DNA from: Streptomyces parvulus
GTDB lineage: Bacteria > Actinomycetota > Actinomycetes > Streptomycetales > Streptomycetaceae
Direction: 5' to 3'
NCBI RefSeq assembly: GCF_014648855.1
Contig: NZ_BMRX01000013.1
Span: 1-64,000 of the forward strand
DNA length: 64,000 nt
The translations under genes were made by a program, and so were the position numbers. How positions within the stretch are numbered: the stretch's first letter is position 1; each line of letters opens with the position of its first letter. The notes under the pieces are model-generated. The model had not been told where the DNA came from. It searched no databases and saw only the letters and a program-made list of their open reading frames with translations. Shown in pieces: positions 41,331 through 50,069 of this stretch.

Positions 41331-42249
41331 CCGACTCGCCGTTGTGGATGCGGCGCACGGCCTCGGCGAGCGCCGGGGCGATGGACAGCACCCGCAGCTT
41401 GTCCGTGTGGTCGCCGGCGGGCACCGGCACGGTGTTGGTGCACACGATCTCCAGCACGTCGGGCTGCCCGCCGAGCCGCTCCAGCGCGTCCGCCGCGAAC
41501 AGCCCGTGCGTGCAGGCGAGGCGGATGGTGCGCGGCCCCGACTCCCGCAGCCGGTCGAGGAGTTCCAGCACCGTGCTGCCCTTGGCGATCTCGTCGTCGA
41601 GCACGATGACGTCGCGCCCGGCGACGTCCCCGATCACGGCGTTGATGCTGACCCGGTCGTCGGCGTACCGCTGCTTGGCGCCGGCCGCCACCTGGGCGCC
41701 GAGCATCCGGGCGAACGCGGCGGCCTCCTTGGCGTTGCCCAGGTCCGGCGAGACGACGGTGGTGCGCGAGAGGTCGTACCGCCGGAAGTGCGCGGCCAGT
41801 TCCCGCAGCGCGTGCAGGTGGTCGACCGGTACCGAGAAGAAGCCGTGCACCTGGGGCGAGTGCAGCGTCATCGCCAGCACCCGGCCCGCGCCGGCCGCCA
41901 CCAGCAGATCGGCGACCAGGCGACCGCCCAGCGAGATGCGCGGCGCATCCTTCTTGTCCGAGCGGGCGTAGGAGTAGTGGGGCATGACGACGGTGATGCG
42001 GCCGGCCGACGCCCCGCGGGCCGCGTCGCACATCAGCAGCAGCTCCACCAGGTGTTCCTGGACCGGCTTGATCAGCGGCTGGACCAGGAAGACGTCCCGC
42101 TCCCGGCAGTTGGCGAGGAGCTGCACCTCCAGGCAGTCGTTGGCGAACCGGCTGACCCGGGTGGGGCTGAGCGGCACCCCCAGATGGGCGCAGACCTCCT
42201 CGGCCAGCTCGGGGTGGGCACTACCGCTGAACACGGCGATGTCTCGCAC
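41296..42249 (-). CDS. Ribose-phosphate pyrophosphokinase paralogue with divergent active-site loops
   Basis: A 317-residue PRPP synthetase-family protein (type I PRTase folds). The N-terminal FSGSAHPELAEEVCAHLGV and the SPDLGN region are clear. The PRPP-binding loop, usually VDDMIDTGGT, reads LDDEIAKGST, and the flexible catalytic loop, usually with KRR, reads GAKQRYADD. So the protein is a diverged paralogue rather than the housekeeping enzyme. It may still make PRPP, or act as a regulatory or related pyrophosphokinase. It converges with and overlaps the STAS gene. Confidence 0.85.
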   Translation of the reverse strand: MRDIAVFSGSAHPELAEEVCAHLGVPLSPTRVSRFANDCLEVQLLANCRERDVFLVQPLIKPVQEHLVELLLMCDAARGASAGRITVVMPHYSYARSDKKDAPRISLGGRLVADLLVAAGAGRVLAMTLHSPQVHGFFSVPVDHLHALRELAAHFRRYDLSRTTVVSPDLGNAKEAAAFARMLGAQVAAGAKQRYADDRVSINAVIGDVAGRDVIVLDDEIAKGSTVLELLDRLRESGPRTIRLACTHGLFAADALERLGGQPDVLEIVCTNTVPVPAGDHTDKLRVLSIAPALAEAVRRIHNGESVSALFDARPAG

Positions 42250-42388
42250 GGACCGCTCCTCGCGTGATCCTGTCCGGCCGGGATCCCCAGCTTACGGAAA
42301 TCCGGTTGCGGCGGCCCGGGCGGCCGAGGGCATGATGGCGCCGTCCGGGTACTCCCCCGCCGTCCCTCTCAGGTCAGGAATCCCTCGC

Positions 42389-42511
42389 ATGCGCCGACTC
42401 CTCGGAATCCCCCAGTGCCCCTTCCGGCCCACGGTTTTCGAGGACGCGACCCCGCATGCACCCCACGCACACCCTGAACATCGGCATCCTGGCGCACGTC
42501 GACGCCGGTAA
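42389..42511 (+). CDS. Possible upstream ORF overlapping the ribosomal-protection gene start
   Basis: A 40-codon ATG ORF in a different frame from the downstream gene. It begins MRRLLGIPQ and ends in an Arg-rich tail with stop TAA inside codon 18 of the following gene. A weak AGGA lies before its ATG. In the classical tet(M) system a leader peptide controls expression, so an overlapping ORF here may couple or attenuate translation. It may also be chance. Basis: ORF seen; role inferred. Confidence 0.35.
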   Translation: MRRLLGIPQCPFRPTVFEDATPHAPHAHPEHRHPGARRRR

Positions 42512-44327
42512 GACCAGCCTCACCGAACGGCTCCTGTTCGACCACGGCGCGATCGACCGGCTGGGCAGCGTCGACGCCGGAGACACCCGTACGGACGACG
42601 GCGGCATCGAGCGCCGCCGCGGGATCACCATCCGCTCCGCCGTCGCCGCGTTCACCGTCGGCGCCACGCAGGTCAACCTGATCGACACCCCGGGCCACTC
42701 CGACTTCGTCGCCGAGGTCGAGCGGGCCCTGGAGGTGCTCGACGGCGCGGTGCTGCTGCTCTCCGCCGTCGAGGGCGTGCAGGCGCGGACCCGCGTGCTG
42801 CTGCGCACGCTGCGGCGGCTGCGGCTGCCCACGCTGGTGTTCGTCAACAAGGTCGACCGGGCCGGCGCCCGGCCCGAGGAACTGCTGGGCGACGTCCGGC
42901 GCCTGCTCACCCCGCACGCCGCGCCGATGACGGCGGTGACGGGGGCGGGCACCGGCGACGCCCGGGTCGTGCCCCGGCCGCCGGACGAGCGGACCGCCGA
43001 GGCGCTGGCCGAGGTCGATCCGGACGTCCTGGCCGCCCTGGTGGACGGTCCCGAGCCGACCGCCGGCGACCTGGCGGCGGCCCTCGCCGCCCGGACCGCC
43101 GACGGCACCTTCCACCCCGTCTACCACGGCTCCGCGCTGAGCGGTCAAGGCGTCGCCGAGCTGGTCCGGGGGCTGCTCGCTCTGGTCCCGCCGGCCGCCG
43201 CGGCGCCCGGGACGGCGGCACCGCGCGGCACGGTCTTCGCCGTACGCCCCGAGCCGGGCGGCGGCCGGACGGCGTACCTGCGGCTGTACGACGGCGAGGT
43301 ACGGCCCCGGCAGCGGCTGACGTTCCTGCGGCGCGAGGCGGACGGCCGGACCACCGAGGTCGCGGGCCGGGTGACCCGCCTCGACGTCGTCGGCGGAGGC
43401 GCGGCGCTCACCGCCGGGAACATCGCCGCGCTCACCGGGCCGGGCGCGCTGCGCGTCGGCGACCGGCTCGGCGGCCTCGGCGACCGCGCGCCGCAGTTCG
43501 CGCCGCCGACGCTGGAGACCGTGGTCCGCGCCCGGCGGCCGGAGCAGGCGGCGCCGCTGCGCTCGGCGCTGCTCGCGCTCGCCGACCAGGATCCGCTGCT
43601 GCACGCCCGCCCCGAGGCGTCGGGCGCGACGGCCCTGCTGCTGTACGGCGAGGTCCAGATGGAGGTGCTGGCGGCGACGCTGGCGGAGGACTTCGGCGTC
43701 GAGGCCGAGTTCGCGCCGGGGCGGGTGCGGTACCTGGAGCGGCCGGCCGGGACGGGCGAGGCCGCGGAGGAGATGCCGTGGCTCGACCACACCCGGTACT
43801 GGGCGACCGTGGGGCTGCGGGTCGACCCGGGGCCGCGGGGCTCGGGCGTGGTGTTCGCCCACGAGACGGAGCTGGGCGCGCTCCCCCGCGCCTTCCACCA
43901 GGCGGTGGAGGAGAGCGTCCACGCCACGCTGTCGAGCGGCCCGGCGGGAGTGGCGGTCACCGACTGCCGGGTGACCCTTGTCCGCTCCGGCTTCTGCTCG
44001 CCGGTCAGCACCGCGGCGGACTTCCGCGGACTGACGCCGATCGTGCTGCGCCGCGCCCTCGACCGGGCGGGGACCGTGCTCCACGAGCCGTACCACGCCT
44101 TCGAGGCGGAGATCCCGCCGGACACGCTGGCGGCGGTGACGGCCCGGCTGGCCGCGCTCGGCGCCGACTTCACCGGAACGACGGGCGGCGATCCGGCCTG
44201 GCTCGTCACCGGTGAACTGCCGGCCCGGCGGGTCCGGGAGGCGGAGCTGCGGCTGCCGGGGCTCACCCGCGGGGAGGCGGTGTGGTCGTCCCGCCCCTGC
44301 GCCGACCGGCCGCTGAGGGGGCGGTGA
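42456..44327 (+). CDS. Tetracycline-type ribosomal protection GTPase (OtrA/TetM family)
   Basis: A 623-residue EF-G paralogue. G motifs: AHVDAGKTS (H14, K19, T20), switch II DTPGHSDF, and NKVD. EF-G domains II-V follow: an RGITIR region in domain I, domains II and III, and the domain IV/V part with HAFEAEIPP. Family members bind the ribosome and expel tetracycline, using GTP. Length compares with 639 for TetM. An OtrA-like relative is common in Streptomyces genomes even without oxytetracycline clusters. Whether it gives tetracycline resistance here is not known. Two FBP-type (EF-G-binding) genes lie within 12 kb. Confidence 0.92.
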   Translation: MHPTHTLNIGILAHVDAGKTSLTERLLFDHGAIDRLGSVDAGDTRTDDGGIERRRGITIRSAVAAFTVGATQVNLIDTPGHSDFVAEVERALEVLDGAVLLLSAVEGVQARTRVLLRTLRRLRLPTLVFVNKVDRAGARPEELLGDVRRLLTPHAAPMTAVTGAGTGDARVVPRPPDERTAEALAEVDPDVLAALVDGPEPTAGDLAAALAARTADGTFHPVYHGSALSGQGVAELVRGLLALVPPAAAAPGTAAPRGTVFAVRPEPGGGRTAYLRLYDGEVRPRQRLTFLRREADGRTTEVAGRVTRLDVVGGGAALTAGNIAALTGPGALRVGDRLGGLGDRAPQFAPPTLETVVRARRPEQAAPLRSALLALADQDPLLHARPEASGATALLLYGEVQMEVLAATLAEDFGVEAEFAPGRVRYLERPAGTGEAAEEMPWLDHTRYWATVGLRVDPGPRGSGVVFAHETELGALPRAFHQAVEESVHATLSSGPAGVAVTDCRVTLVRSGFCSPVSTAADFRGLTPIVLRRALDRAGTVLHEPYHAFEAEIPPDTLAAVTARLAALGADFTGTTGGDPAWLVTGELPARRVREAELRLPGLTRGEAVWSSRPCADRPLRGR

Positions 44328-44435
44328 GCCGCGGTACGCCCCGCCGTGCCCCCGTTGCCCGCGCGCGTCCGCCAACTGTTCTGTCTGGGCGGGGAGATGG
44401 GGGGCATCAGGGTCAGTAGGAAGGAGGGCCGCGCC

Positions 44436-45119
44436 ATGACGACTCCCGTCAAGAATCCCACGCGTCCCGTCGAGAGGCCCGCGCGGCGCATGCCCGGGTG
44501 GGCGAAGGTGCTGACCGCGGTCGTGGTGGTCCTCGCCGTGCTGTTCGCGGGGCTCCGGCTGAGCGTCATTCCGGGCCTGAACGACCTGTTCGGCACCGAG
44601 ACCAAGGACCGCTCGGGCCCCGCGCTGCTCAAGTCCATCCAGGACATCAGCCGTTACGACGCGGCGTCCGGCAACTTCCAGGTCGTGGTGGACCTGGAGA
44701 AGGACACCAAGTTCCTGCCGGACGCCGTGCGCGGCACCCGCACCCTGTACGTGGGGGCGGGCACCGTCGACGCCTTCGTCGACCTCGGGAAGGTGGGCGA
44801 GGACGACGTGACGGTCAACGACGACCGCACCTCGGCCACGCTGCGGCTGCCGCACGCCGCGCTCGGCAAGCCCGCCCTGGACCCCGACCGCTCGTACGCG
44901 GTGTCCAAGCAGCGCGGGCTCCTGGACCGGCTCGGCGACCTGTTCTCGGACAACCCGAACGGCGAGCAGGCGGTGCAGAAGCTCGCGGCCCGGCACATCG
45001 GCGAGGCCGCGAAGGACAGCGAGCTGACGGCTCGCGCCGAGAGCAACACCACGGCGATGCTCCAGGGCCTGCTGCGCTCCCTGGGCTTCAAGGAAGTACG
45101 GGTGGCGTACGGCACCTGA
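44436..45119 (+). CDS. DUF4230 membrane-anchored protein
   Basis: A 227-residue protein with one N-terminal membrane helix (about 22-45) and an extracytoplasmic domain containing the DUF4230 pattern (DISRYDAASGNFQVVVDLEKD, TLYVGAGTVDAFVDL). AAGGAGG ribosome-binding site. Function unknown for the family. It is on the same strand as its neighbours but has 109 bases of spacing to the gene upstream. Confidence 0.85.
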   Translation: MTTPVKNPTRPVERPARRMPGWAKVLTAVVVVLAVLFAGLRLSVIPGLNDLFGTETKDRSGPALLKSIQDISRYDAASGNFQVVVDLEKDTKFLPDAVRGTRTLYVGAGTVDAFVDLGKVGEDDVTVNDDRTSATLRLPHAALGKPALDPDRSYAVSKQRGLLDRLGDLFSDNPNGEQAVQKLAARHIGEAAKDSELTARAESNTTAMLQGLLRSLGFKEVRVAYGT

Positions 45120-45249
45120 GCGTTCACCTCGTACCGAGGAGCGAGCCGGAACGGGACCGTGAACGGGACCGCCGAACCGCCGGGCATCCCCGGCGGTTCG
45201 GCGGGTAATAGCTCCGCCACGCGGGGATGTTGACTCTTGGAGGAATGAA

Positions 45250-45804
45250 ATGGCTCGTGTCGCCTCGGGGCTGCGCTTCCCTTCGCGTCCCCGCCCCGAC
45301 AAGGCGCGGACGAAGGACGCCGAGCAGCCGGAATGCCGCCCGCTCCCGCTGCCGCTGCGCCTGCTCGCGACCCTGTGCGCCTTCGTGTTCATGGTGGCGT
45401 TCGCCGTGGTGCTGGCCCGGTTGACCCTGAACCCCTCCCCCGCCTCGGAGGCGCTGACGCACACCAACCTGCGTCCCGGGGACTCGCTGCGGGCCTACCT
45501 GGACCAGCCGGCGCTGCGCGACGCGGTGAAGCAGGTCGGCGGCAACATCCTGCTCGGCGTGCCGTTCGGCGTGCTGGTCCCGGTCGTCGCCCCGCGCACC
45601 CGGGGCCTGCTGAAGGTACTGCTGCTGACGGCGGTGGTGATGCTGCTGGTGGAGTTCGCGCAGGGCGCCCTGGTCACCGGCCGGGCCTTCGACGTCGACG
45701 ACGTCATCCTCAACACCAGCGGCGCGCTCCTCGGGTACCTGCTGCTGGGCCGGCGGATGAGCCGCGCCGTGCACGCGCGCAAGGTCCGCAAGGCGCGCGC
45801 GTGA
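45250..45804 (+). CDS. VanZ-family membrane protein
   Basis: A 184-residue VanZ-like protein with about four membrane helices (about 35-60, 95-115, 120-138, 150-170). The family core is visible: GGNILLGVPFGVL, VEFAQ...GRAFDVDDVILNTSGALLGYL. VanZ proteins are linked to teicoplanin tolerance in enterococci, but most Streptomyces members have unknown roles. Good GGAGGA ribosome-binding site. No other van genes are nearby. Confidence 0.9.
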   Translation: MARVASGLRFPSRPRPDKARTKDAEQPECRPLPLPLRLLATLCAFVFMVAFAVVLARLTLNPSPASEALTHTNLRPGDSLRAYLDQPALRDAVKQVGGNILLGVPFGVLVPVVAPRTRGLLKVLLLTAVVMLLVEFAQGALVTGRAFDVDDVILNTSGALLGYLLLGRRMSRAVHARKVRKARA

Positions 45805-45954
45805 GGCTTCCCTCGACGTGACTTCGTCCGGCCCCGGCGTGTCGCGTTACAGGCCGAGGCGTACCCCGACGTAAAGCTGAACACCCGCGGACTCCGCTCC
45901 GTGGGTGCACGGGGTCCGGCGCCACCGGCCGACGAAGCAGCCCGAGGAGTAGCG

Positions 45955-46101
45955 GTGCACCATCTCGCGGCGACGGCGATCTACCTGCCCGGCTCGGGGA
46001 GCCTGCCCCGGTGGGTGGGGATCGTCGTCGGCGCCGTGGTCGTGGCGATGGCCTGCCTGCGGTTGTACCGGTTCTGGCGGTCGTGGCGGCGACGCCGCTA
46101 G
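45955..46101 (+). CDS. Small single-pass membrane protein
   Basis: A 48-residue protein starting at GTG behind a strong CGAGGAG ribosome-binding site. It has one hydrophobic helix (about residues 20-36, WVGIVVGAVVVAMACL) and a very basic end (RFWRSWRRRR). Typical of small inner-membrane proteins of unknown role. A longer frame exists upstream but lacks a ribosome-binding site. Confidence 0.6.
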   Translation: MHHLAATAIYLPGSGSLPRWVGIVVGAVVVAMACLRLYRFWRSWRRRR

Positions 46102-46645
46102 CGTCCGCACCCCGCGCGGCGGGATTCGCCCGCCCGAGTGAATTCGAACGGTGTAGCCTTTGGGGGGTCGCATGCGGCGGGCTCTCCGCCGCCCCCATCG
46201 ACGCGTACGGCGTCGACGCGCACCGCGCGCCCCGGCCGGAAGGAGGCGAGAGACATGGACCGTTCCGAAGCTGTTGCGGCCATAGTTGCCCCCGGCCGTG
46301 TGCCCTCGTTCCTCTGCGGCGCGCGGTAAGAACTCTCAAGCCACTCCCTGCGGCATCTCGCTGAGCTGCCTACGCCTGTGCGGCCCACGCGCCGTACGGG
46401 TAGCAGGGGCGCGCGCCCGTGAACGGGCCCCCTCATCGGTCGCCGTGCCGCCGGCCTGCTCCGAAGTCGCCGCAGCGGCACACGGACGCCCTGTCCCCCG
46501 GCAGGCCCTTCGCCGACCGGTGGGAAAGCAGCACCGCTGACCGCACGCGAGCAGCCCACGCACGGGCCGGCCCGCACGTCGGCATGCCCTCGTGCCGGCG
46601 GCCCCCGACACCTCGACTCGTCCGGAAACCGAAGGAACCCACGTC
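46102..46645. other. Long leader region of the first FBP gene
   Basis: About 545 bases before the FBP start at 46646. An AT-richer stretch (46138-46160) with TAGCCT as possible -10 probably starts the transcript; no good -35 is seen, which fits an activator-dependent promoter. A short ORF (46255-46329) with an excellent ribosome-binding site lies inside. About 315 bases of leader remain between that ORF and the FBP gene, with several GC-rich stem possibilities. No other gene is supportable. Confidence 0.55.
46255..46329 (+). CDS. Short upstream ORF (leader peptide) before the FBP gene
   Basis: A 24-codon ORF (starts MDRSEAVAAIVAPGR, ends LCGAR, stop TAA) with a near-perfect Shine-Dalgarno sequence AAGGAGG eight bases before its ATG. 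It sits in the long 5' leader of a gene for an EF-G-binding-type protein. Antibiotic-response genes are often controlled by such leader ORFs, where a stalled ribosome alters the downstream mRNA structure. The role here is inferred. Confidence 0.6.
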   Translation: MDRSEAVAAIVAPGRVPSFLCGAR

Positions 46646-47143
46646 ATGAATCCCCTGACCGAACGGGACATCCGCACCTCTTTCGTCAACTGCTCCAAGG
46701 GAGAGGCCAAACGCCTCCCCCTCCCCAAGGACCTGGCGGAGATCGACCACTGGGACGACCTGGACTTCCTGGGGTGGTGCGACCTGTCGGCGCCCGCCCG
46801 CAGCTACCTGGTCGCCGAACGCGAGGGCGTACCCGTCGGCGTGACCCTGCGCTCGTCGGCCACCACCCGCGGATTCCTGCGCCGCAGCATGTGCTCGCTC
46901 TGCCTGACGACCCACCCCGGCAGCGGCGTCGCCCTGATGAGCGCCCGCAAGGCGGGACCGGCCGGGCGGGACGGAAACTCCGTCGGCCTCTACCTCTGCA
47001 CCGACCTCGACTGCCCGCTCTACGTACGGGGCAAGAAGCAGCCCGCACCCGGCGGGCGCATGGAGGAGACCCTCACCGTCGAGCAGCAGATCGACCGCAC
47101 CCGTGCCAACCTCGACGCGTTCCTGGACCGGCTCTTCGTCTGA
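46646..47143 (+). CDS. FBP-domain protein (EF-G-binding, FusB-type zinc finger), copy 1
   Basis: A 165-residue protein. The C-terminal treble-clef zinc finger uses C83 and C86 (CSLC) and C118 and C123 (CTDLDC), as in the FBP_C family. FusB/FBP proteins bind elongation factor G and free it from ribosomes stalled by fusidic acid. The N-terminal part (RTSFVNCSKGEAKRLPLP) is the conserved actinobacterial version rather than staphylococcal FusB, so whether it binds EF-G is untested here. A closely related copy lies at 54139. It follows a leader with a short ORF. The start is the ATG behind AAGGA. Confidence 0.87.
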   Translation: MNPLTERDIRTSFVNCSKGEAKRLPLPKDLAEIDHWDDLDFLGWCDLSAPARSYLVAEREGVPVGVTLRSSATTRGFLRRSMCSLCLTTHPGSGVALMSARKAGPAGRDGNSVGLYLCTDLDCPLYVRGKKQPAPGGRMEETLTVEQQIDRTRANLDAFLDRLFV

Positions 47144-47241
47144 GCCGGTCCGTCGTGCCGGGCCGCCTCCCGAGGCGGCCCGGCGGCCCGGCACCGTCCC
47201 GCCGCGTCCCGGCGACGGGCCGCTCCACTTTGGCGCGAATA

Positions 47242-47253
47242 TGGTCCGTACCA
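47242..47253. promoter_or_regulatory. Palindrome resembling a DasR site, upstream of the GH16 gene
   Basis: TGGTCCGTACCA, with 4-base arms, shares 9 of 12 positions with the core of the DasR site TGGTCTAGACCA. It lies about 107-118 bases before the glucanase start. DasR controls chitin and aminosugar genes. The match is partial, so binding is only a suggestion. Confidence 0.35.
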
Positions 47254-47359
47254 ATGTATTGACCACCCCTTATCTCACTACTTGAATCAAGAGGCGACAC
47301 CTCAACCCCCCACCTCGGTCGGCGCGTCCCTCCCGGAGCGCCGTACGGAAGGGAGAGCC

Positions 47360-48604
47360 GTGGTCCGCCCACGCCTGCTCCGCAGATGCCTCCTCGCCGC
47401 CGCCCTGTCCGCGGGGCTCGCCGCGTCCCTCGTGTCGGGCCCCGCCCAGGCGGAACCCGCTCCCCGTGCCGCCGAATCCGCGGCGGCCGCCGTGACGTTC
47501 TCCGACACCTTCGACGGCCCGGCCGGATCGGCCGTCGACTCCTCCAAGTGGCAGATCGAGACCGGCGACAACGTCAACAACCACGAACGGCAGTACTACA
47601 CCGCGGGCAACCGGAACGCCTCGCTGAACGGCCAGGGCCAGCTGGTCATCACGGCGCGCAAGGAGAACCCGGCCAACTACCAGTGCTGGTACGGCACCTG
47701 CCAGTACACCTCCGCCCGCCTCAACACCTCGGGCAAGTTCACGGCGCAGTACGGGCACGTCGAGGCGCGGATGAAGGTGCCGCGCGGGCAGGGCATGTGG
47801 CCGGCCTTCTGGATGCTCGGCACCCCGGTGAACTGGCCCGACTCCGGCGAGATCGACATCATGGAGAACGTCGGCTTCGAACCCTCTACCGTGCACGGCA
47901 CGATCCACGGCCCCGGCTACTCGGGCGCGGGCGGCATCGGCGCCGGCTACACCCTGCCGGGCGGCCAGGCCTTCGCGGACGGCTTCCACACCTTCGCCGT
48001 GGACTGGGCACCCGACTCGATCACCTGGTCGGTGGACGGCAACGTCTACCAGCGGCGCACGCCGGCCGACCTGGGCGGCAGGCAGTGGGTGTTCAACCGG
48101 CCGTACTTCCTGATCCTGAACCTGGCGGTGGGCGGCTACTGGCCGGGCGACCCGGACGGCTCCACGGTCTTCCCGCAGTCGCTGGTGGTGGACCACGTCT
48201 CGGTGACGACCAGCGACTCCGGTACCGGGGGCGCGATCCGGGGCCTGGCCGGCAAGTGCGTGGACATCGCCTCGGCGGGCACCGCCAACGGCACCCCGGT
48301 GCAGCTCTACGACTGCAACGGCAGCGCCGCCCAGCGGTGGACGGTGGGCTCCGACGGCACGATCCGCGCGCTGGGCAAGTGCCTGGACGTGAACGCGGGC
48401 GGCACGGCGGACGGGACGGTGGTCCAGCTCTGGGACTGCAACGGCAGCGCCGCACAACGCTGGGTCGTCACGGGCGCCCGGGACATCGTCAATCCGCAGG
48501 CCGACAAGTGTCTGGACGTCACCGGCAACAACTCGGCCAACGGCACCCGGCTCCAGATCTGGACCTGCTCGGGCACGGCGAACCAGAAGTGGACGGTGGG
48601 CTGA
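47360..48604 (+). CDS. Secreted GH16 beta-glucanase with ricin-type lectin (CBM13) domain
   Basis: A 414-residue exported enzyme. The signal peptide ends near PAQA-EP (about 31). The GH16 beta-jelly-roll domain (about 44-285) has the catalytic block G-E164-I-D166-I-M-E169 (nucleophile and acid/base). The C-terminal beta-trefoil (about 290-414) has three repeats with CVDIASAG/CLDVNAGG/CLDVTGNN starts and QRW/QKW ends. It resembles laminarinase-type endo-1,3-beta-glucanases. It starts at GTG behind GGAAGGGAG. No sugar transporter is adjacent. Possible DasR-like site upstream. Confidence 0.94.
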   Translation: MVRPRLLRRCLLAAALSAGLAASLVSGPAQAEPAPRAAESAAAAVTFSDTFDGPAGSAVDSSKWQIETGDNVNNHERQYYTAGNRNASLNGQGQLVITARKENPANYQCWYGTCQYTSARLNTSGKFTAQYGHVEARMKVPRGQGMWPAFWMLGTPVNWPDSGEIDIMENVGFEPSTVHGTIHGPGYSGAGGIGAGYTLPGGQAFADGFHTFAVDWAPDSITWSVDGNVYQRRTPADLGGRQWVFNRPYFLILNLAVGGYWPGDPDGSTVFPQSLVVDHVSVTTSDSGTGGAIRGLAGKCVDIASAGTANGTPVQLYDCNGSAAQRWTVGSDGTIRALGKCLDVNAGGTADGTVVQLWDCNGSAAQRWVVTGARDIVNPQADKCLDVTGNNSANGTRLQIWTCSGTANQKWTVG

Positions 48605-48631
48605 GCCGTCGGGGAGGGGCGGGGGCGGGTC

Positions 48632-48868
48632 CTAGCGCACGGTCCAGGTGAACTTGTCCCCGCCCACCCAGCGGACCACGTCCGGGTCGTCCAGGTCGTG
48701 GACCGTGATGCCGAAGGCCGCCGCGGCCTCCAGGACGTCGGTGACGGCCCTCGCCGCGCCGACGACCTGGCCGTCGATCTCCACGATGCGGAACGGAGGC
48801 GTTCCGGGCTGCACCCGGAGCACCAGGATCCGCGGTGTGCCGATGTGCGGGCTGTCGATTTCGGTCAT
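48632..48868 (-). CDS. Small conserved hypothetical protein
   Basis: A 78-residue protein (starts MTEIDSPHIGTPRILVLRV, ends VGGDKFTWTVR). It is balanced in composition, has no signal peptide and looks like a small alpha/beta domain. I do not recognise it. The ribosome-binding site is poor; a TACCCT hexamer a few bases before the ATG suggests it may be translated from a leaderless mRNA. It converges with the GH16 gene. Confidence 0.65.
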   Translation of the reverse strand: MTEIDSPHIGTPRILVLRVQPGTPPFRIVEIDGQVVGAARAVTDVLEAAAAFGITVHDLDDPDVVRWVGGDKFTWTVR

Positions 48869-48970
48869 GCCTAGAGGGTAGGCCGGACCCGCCGAGGCGG
48901 CCCGGGGTGCGGCTCCCGGGGCGCTGGGGAACCCTGGACGAGCGGGGAGCGGTCGCGACAGGAGGTGCCG

Positions 48971-50017
48971 ATGGAACCCGTCGAGGCACTGGAACGGATC
49001 GCCTTCCTCCTGGAGAGGTCGCAGGCGCCCACCTACCGGGTCCGCGCCTTCCGCACCGCCGCCCGCGTGCTGCGCGGGCTCGACGCCGAGGAACTGCGCG
49101 AGCGGGCCGGGTCGCTGGAGTCGATGAAGGGCATCGGACCCAAGACCGCGCAGGTGGCGCGCGAGGCGCTGGCCGGGCGGACGCCCGGGTACCTGGAGAA
49201 GCTGGAGAGCGCGCCCGAGGCACAGCGCCCGGCCGCAGGCGAGGGCGAACGGCTGCTCGCGCTGCTGCGCGGCGACTGCCACCTGCACTCCGACTGGTCC
49301 GACGGCGGCAGCCCGATCGAGGAGATGGGCCGCACGGCCGCCGCGCTCGGCCACGAGTGGGCGGCGCTGACCGACCACTCGCCGCGGCTGACGGTGGCGC
49401 GCGGGCTCTCCCCCGAGCGGCTGCGCGAGCAGCTGGACGTGGTGGCCGGGCTCAACGAGACCTGGGCCCCGTTCCGGCTGCTGACCGGCATCGAGTGCGA
49501 CATCCTCGAGGACGGCTCGCTGGACCAGGAGCCGGAGCTGCTGGAGCGGCTGGACGTGGTCGTGGTGTCCGTGCACTCCAAGCTGCGGATGGACGCCCGG
49601 GCCATGACCCGCCGCATGGTGCGGGCCGTGCGCGATCCGCACGCGGACGTCCTCGGCCACTGCACCGGACGGCTGCTGACCGGGCGGGGCCGGCCCGAGT
49701 CGGAGTTCGACCCGGACGAGGTCTTCGCCGCCTGCGCGGAGTCCGGCACGGCCGTGGAGATCAACAGCCGGCCCGAGCGCCTCGATCCCCCGCGGCGGCT
49801 GCTGCGCCGGGCGGTGGACGCGGGCGTGCTGTTCTCCGTCGACACCGACGCGCACGCGCCCGGGCAGCTGGACTGGCAGATCAACGGCTGCGCGCGGGCG
49901 GAGGAGTGCGGGGTGCCCGCCGAACGGGTGGTCACCACCTGGTCCCTGGACGACCTGCTGGCCTGGACCCGGGAGGGCCGCACGCCGTCCGGCGTCTCCG
50001 GCGTGGCCGGCGCATGA
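48971..50017 (+). CDS. HhH-PHP domain protein (PolX-like C-terminal phosphoesterase)
   Basis: A 348-residue protein. The N-terminal part (about 1-80) is a helix-hairpin-helix segment with SMKGIGPKTAQVAREAL, as in DNA polymerase beta/X. The PHP metal-dependent phosphoesterase domain (about 100-335) has all metal blocks: DCHLHSDWSDG, TDHSP, GHCTGR and VDTDAH. The layout equals the C-terminal part of bacterial PolX without its polymerase domain. It may be a 3'-5' exonuclease or AP-end processing factor. ATG chosen at proper distance from GGAGG. The HAD gene lies 52 bases downstream. Confidence 0.88.
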   Translation: MEPVEALERIAFLLERSQAPTYRVRAFRTAARVLRGLDAEELRERAGSLESMKGIGPKTAQVAREALAGRTPGYLEKLESAPEAQRPAAGEGERLLALLRGDCHLHSDWSDGGSPIEEMGRTAAALGHEWAALTDHSPRLTVARGLSPERLREQLDVVAGLNETWAPFRLLTGIECDILEDGSLDQEPELLERLDVVVVSVHSKLRMDARAMTRRMVRAVRDPHADVLGHCTGRLLTGRGRPESEFDPDEVFAACAESGTAVEINSRPERLDPPRRLLRRAVDAGVLFSVDTDAHAPGQLDWQINGCARAEECGVPAERVVTTWSLDDLLAWTREGRTPSGVSGVAGA

Positions 50018-50069
50018 CGTGGTACCCGCCGGACGGCCGGTGACCGCCGCCGGCAGAGAGCGAGGGCGC

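Noticed and set aside
46138..46329. A longer (63-codon) version of the short leader ORF before the FBP gene
   Set aside because: The upstream ATG lies where the promoter should be and lacks a ribosome-binding site; the internal ATG at 46255 has a near-perfect one.
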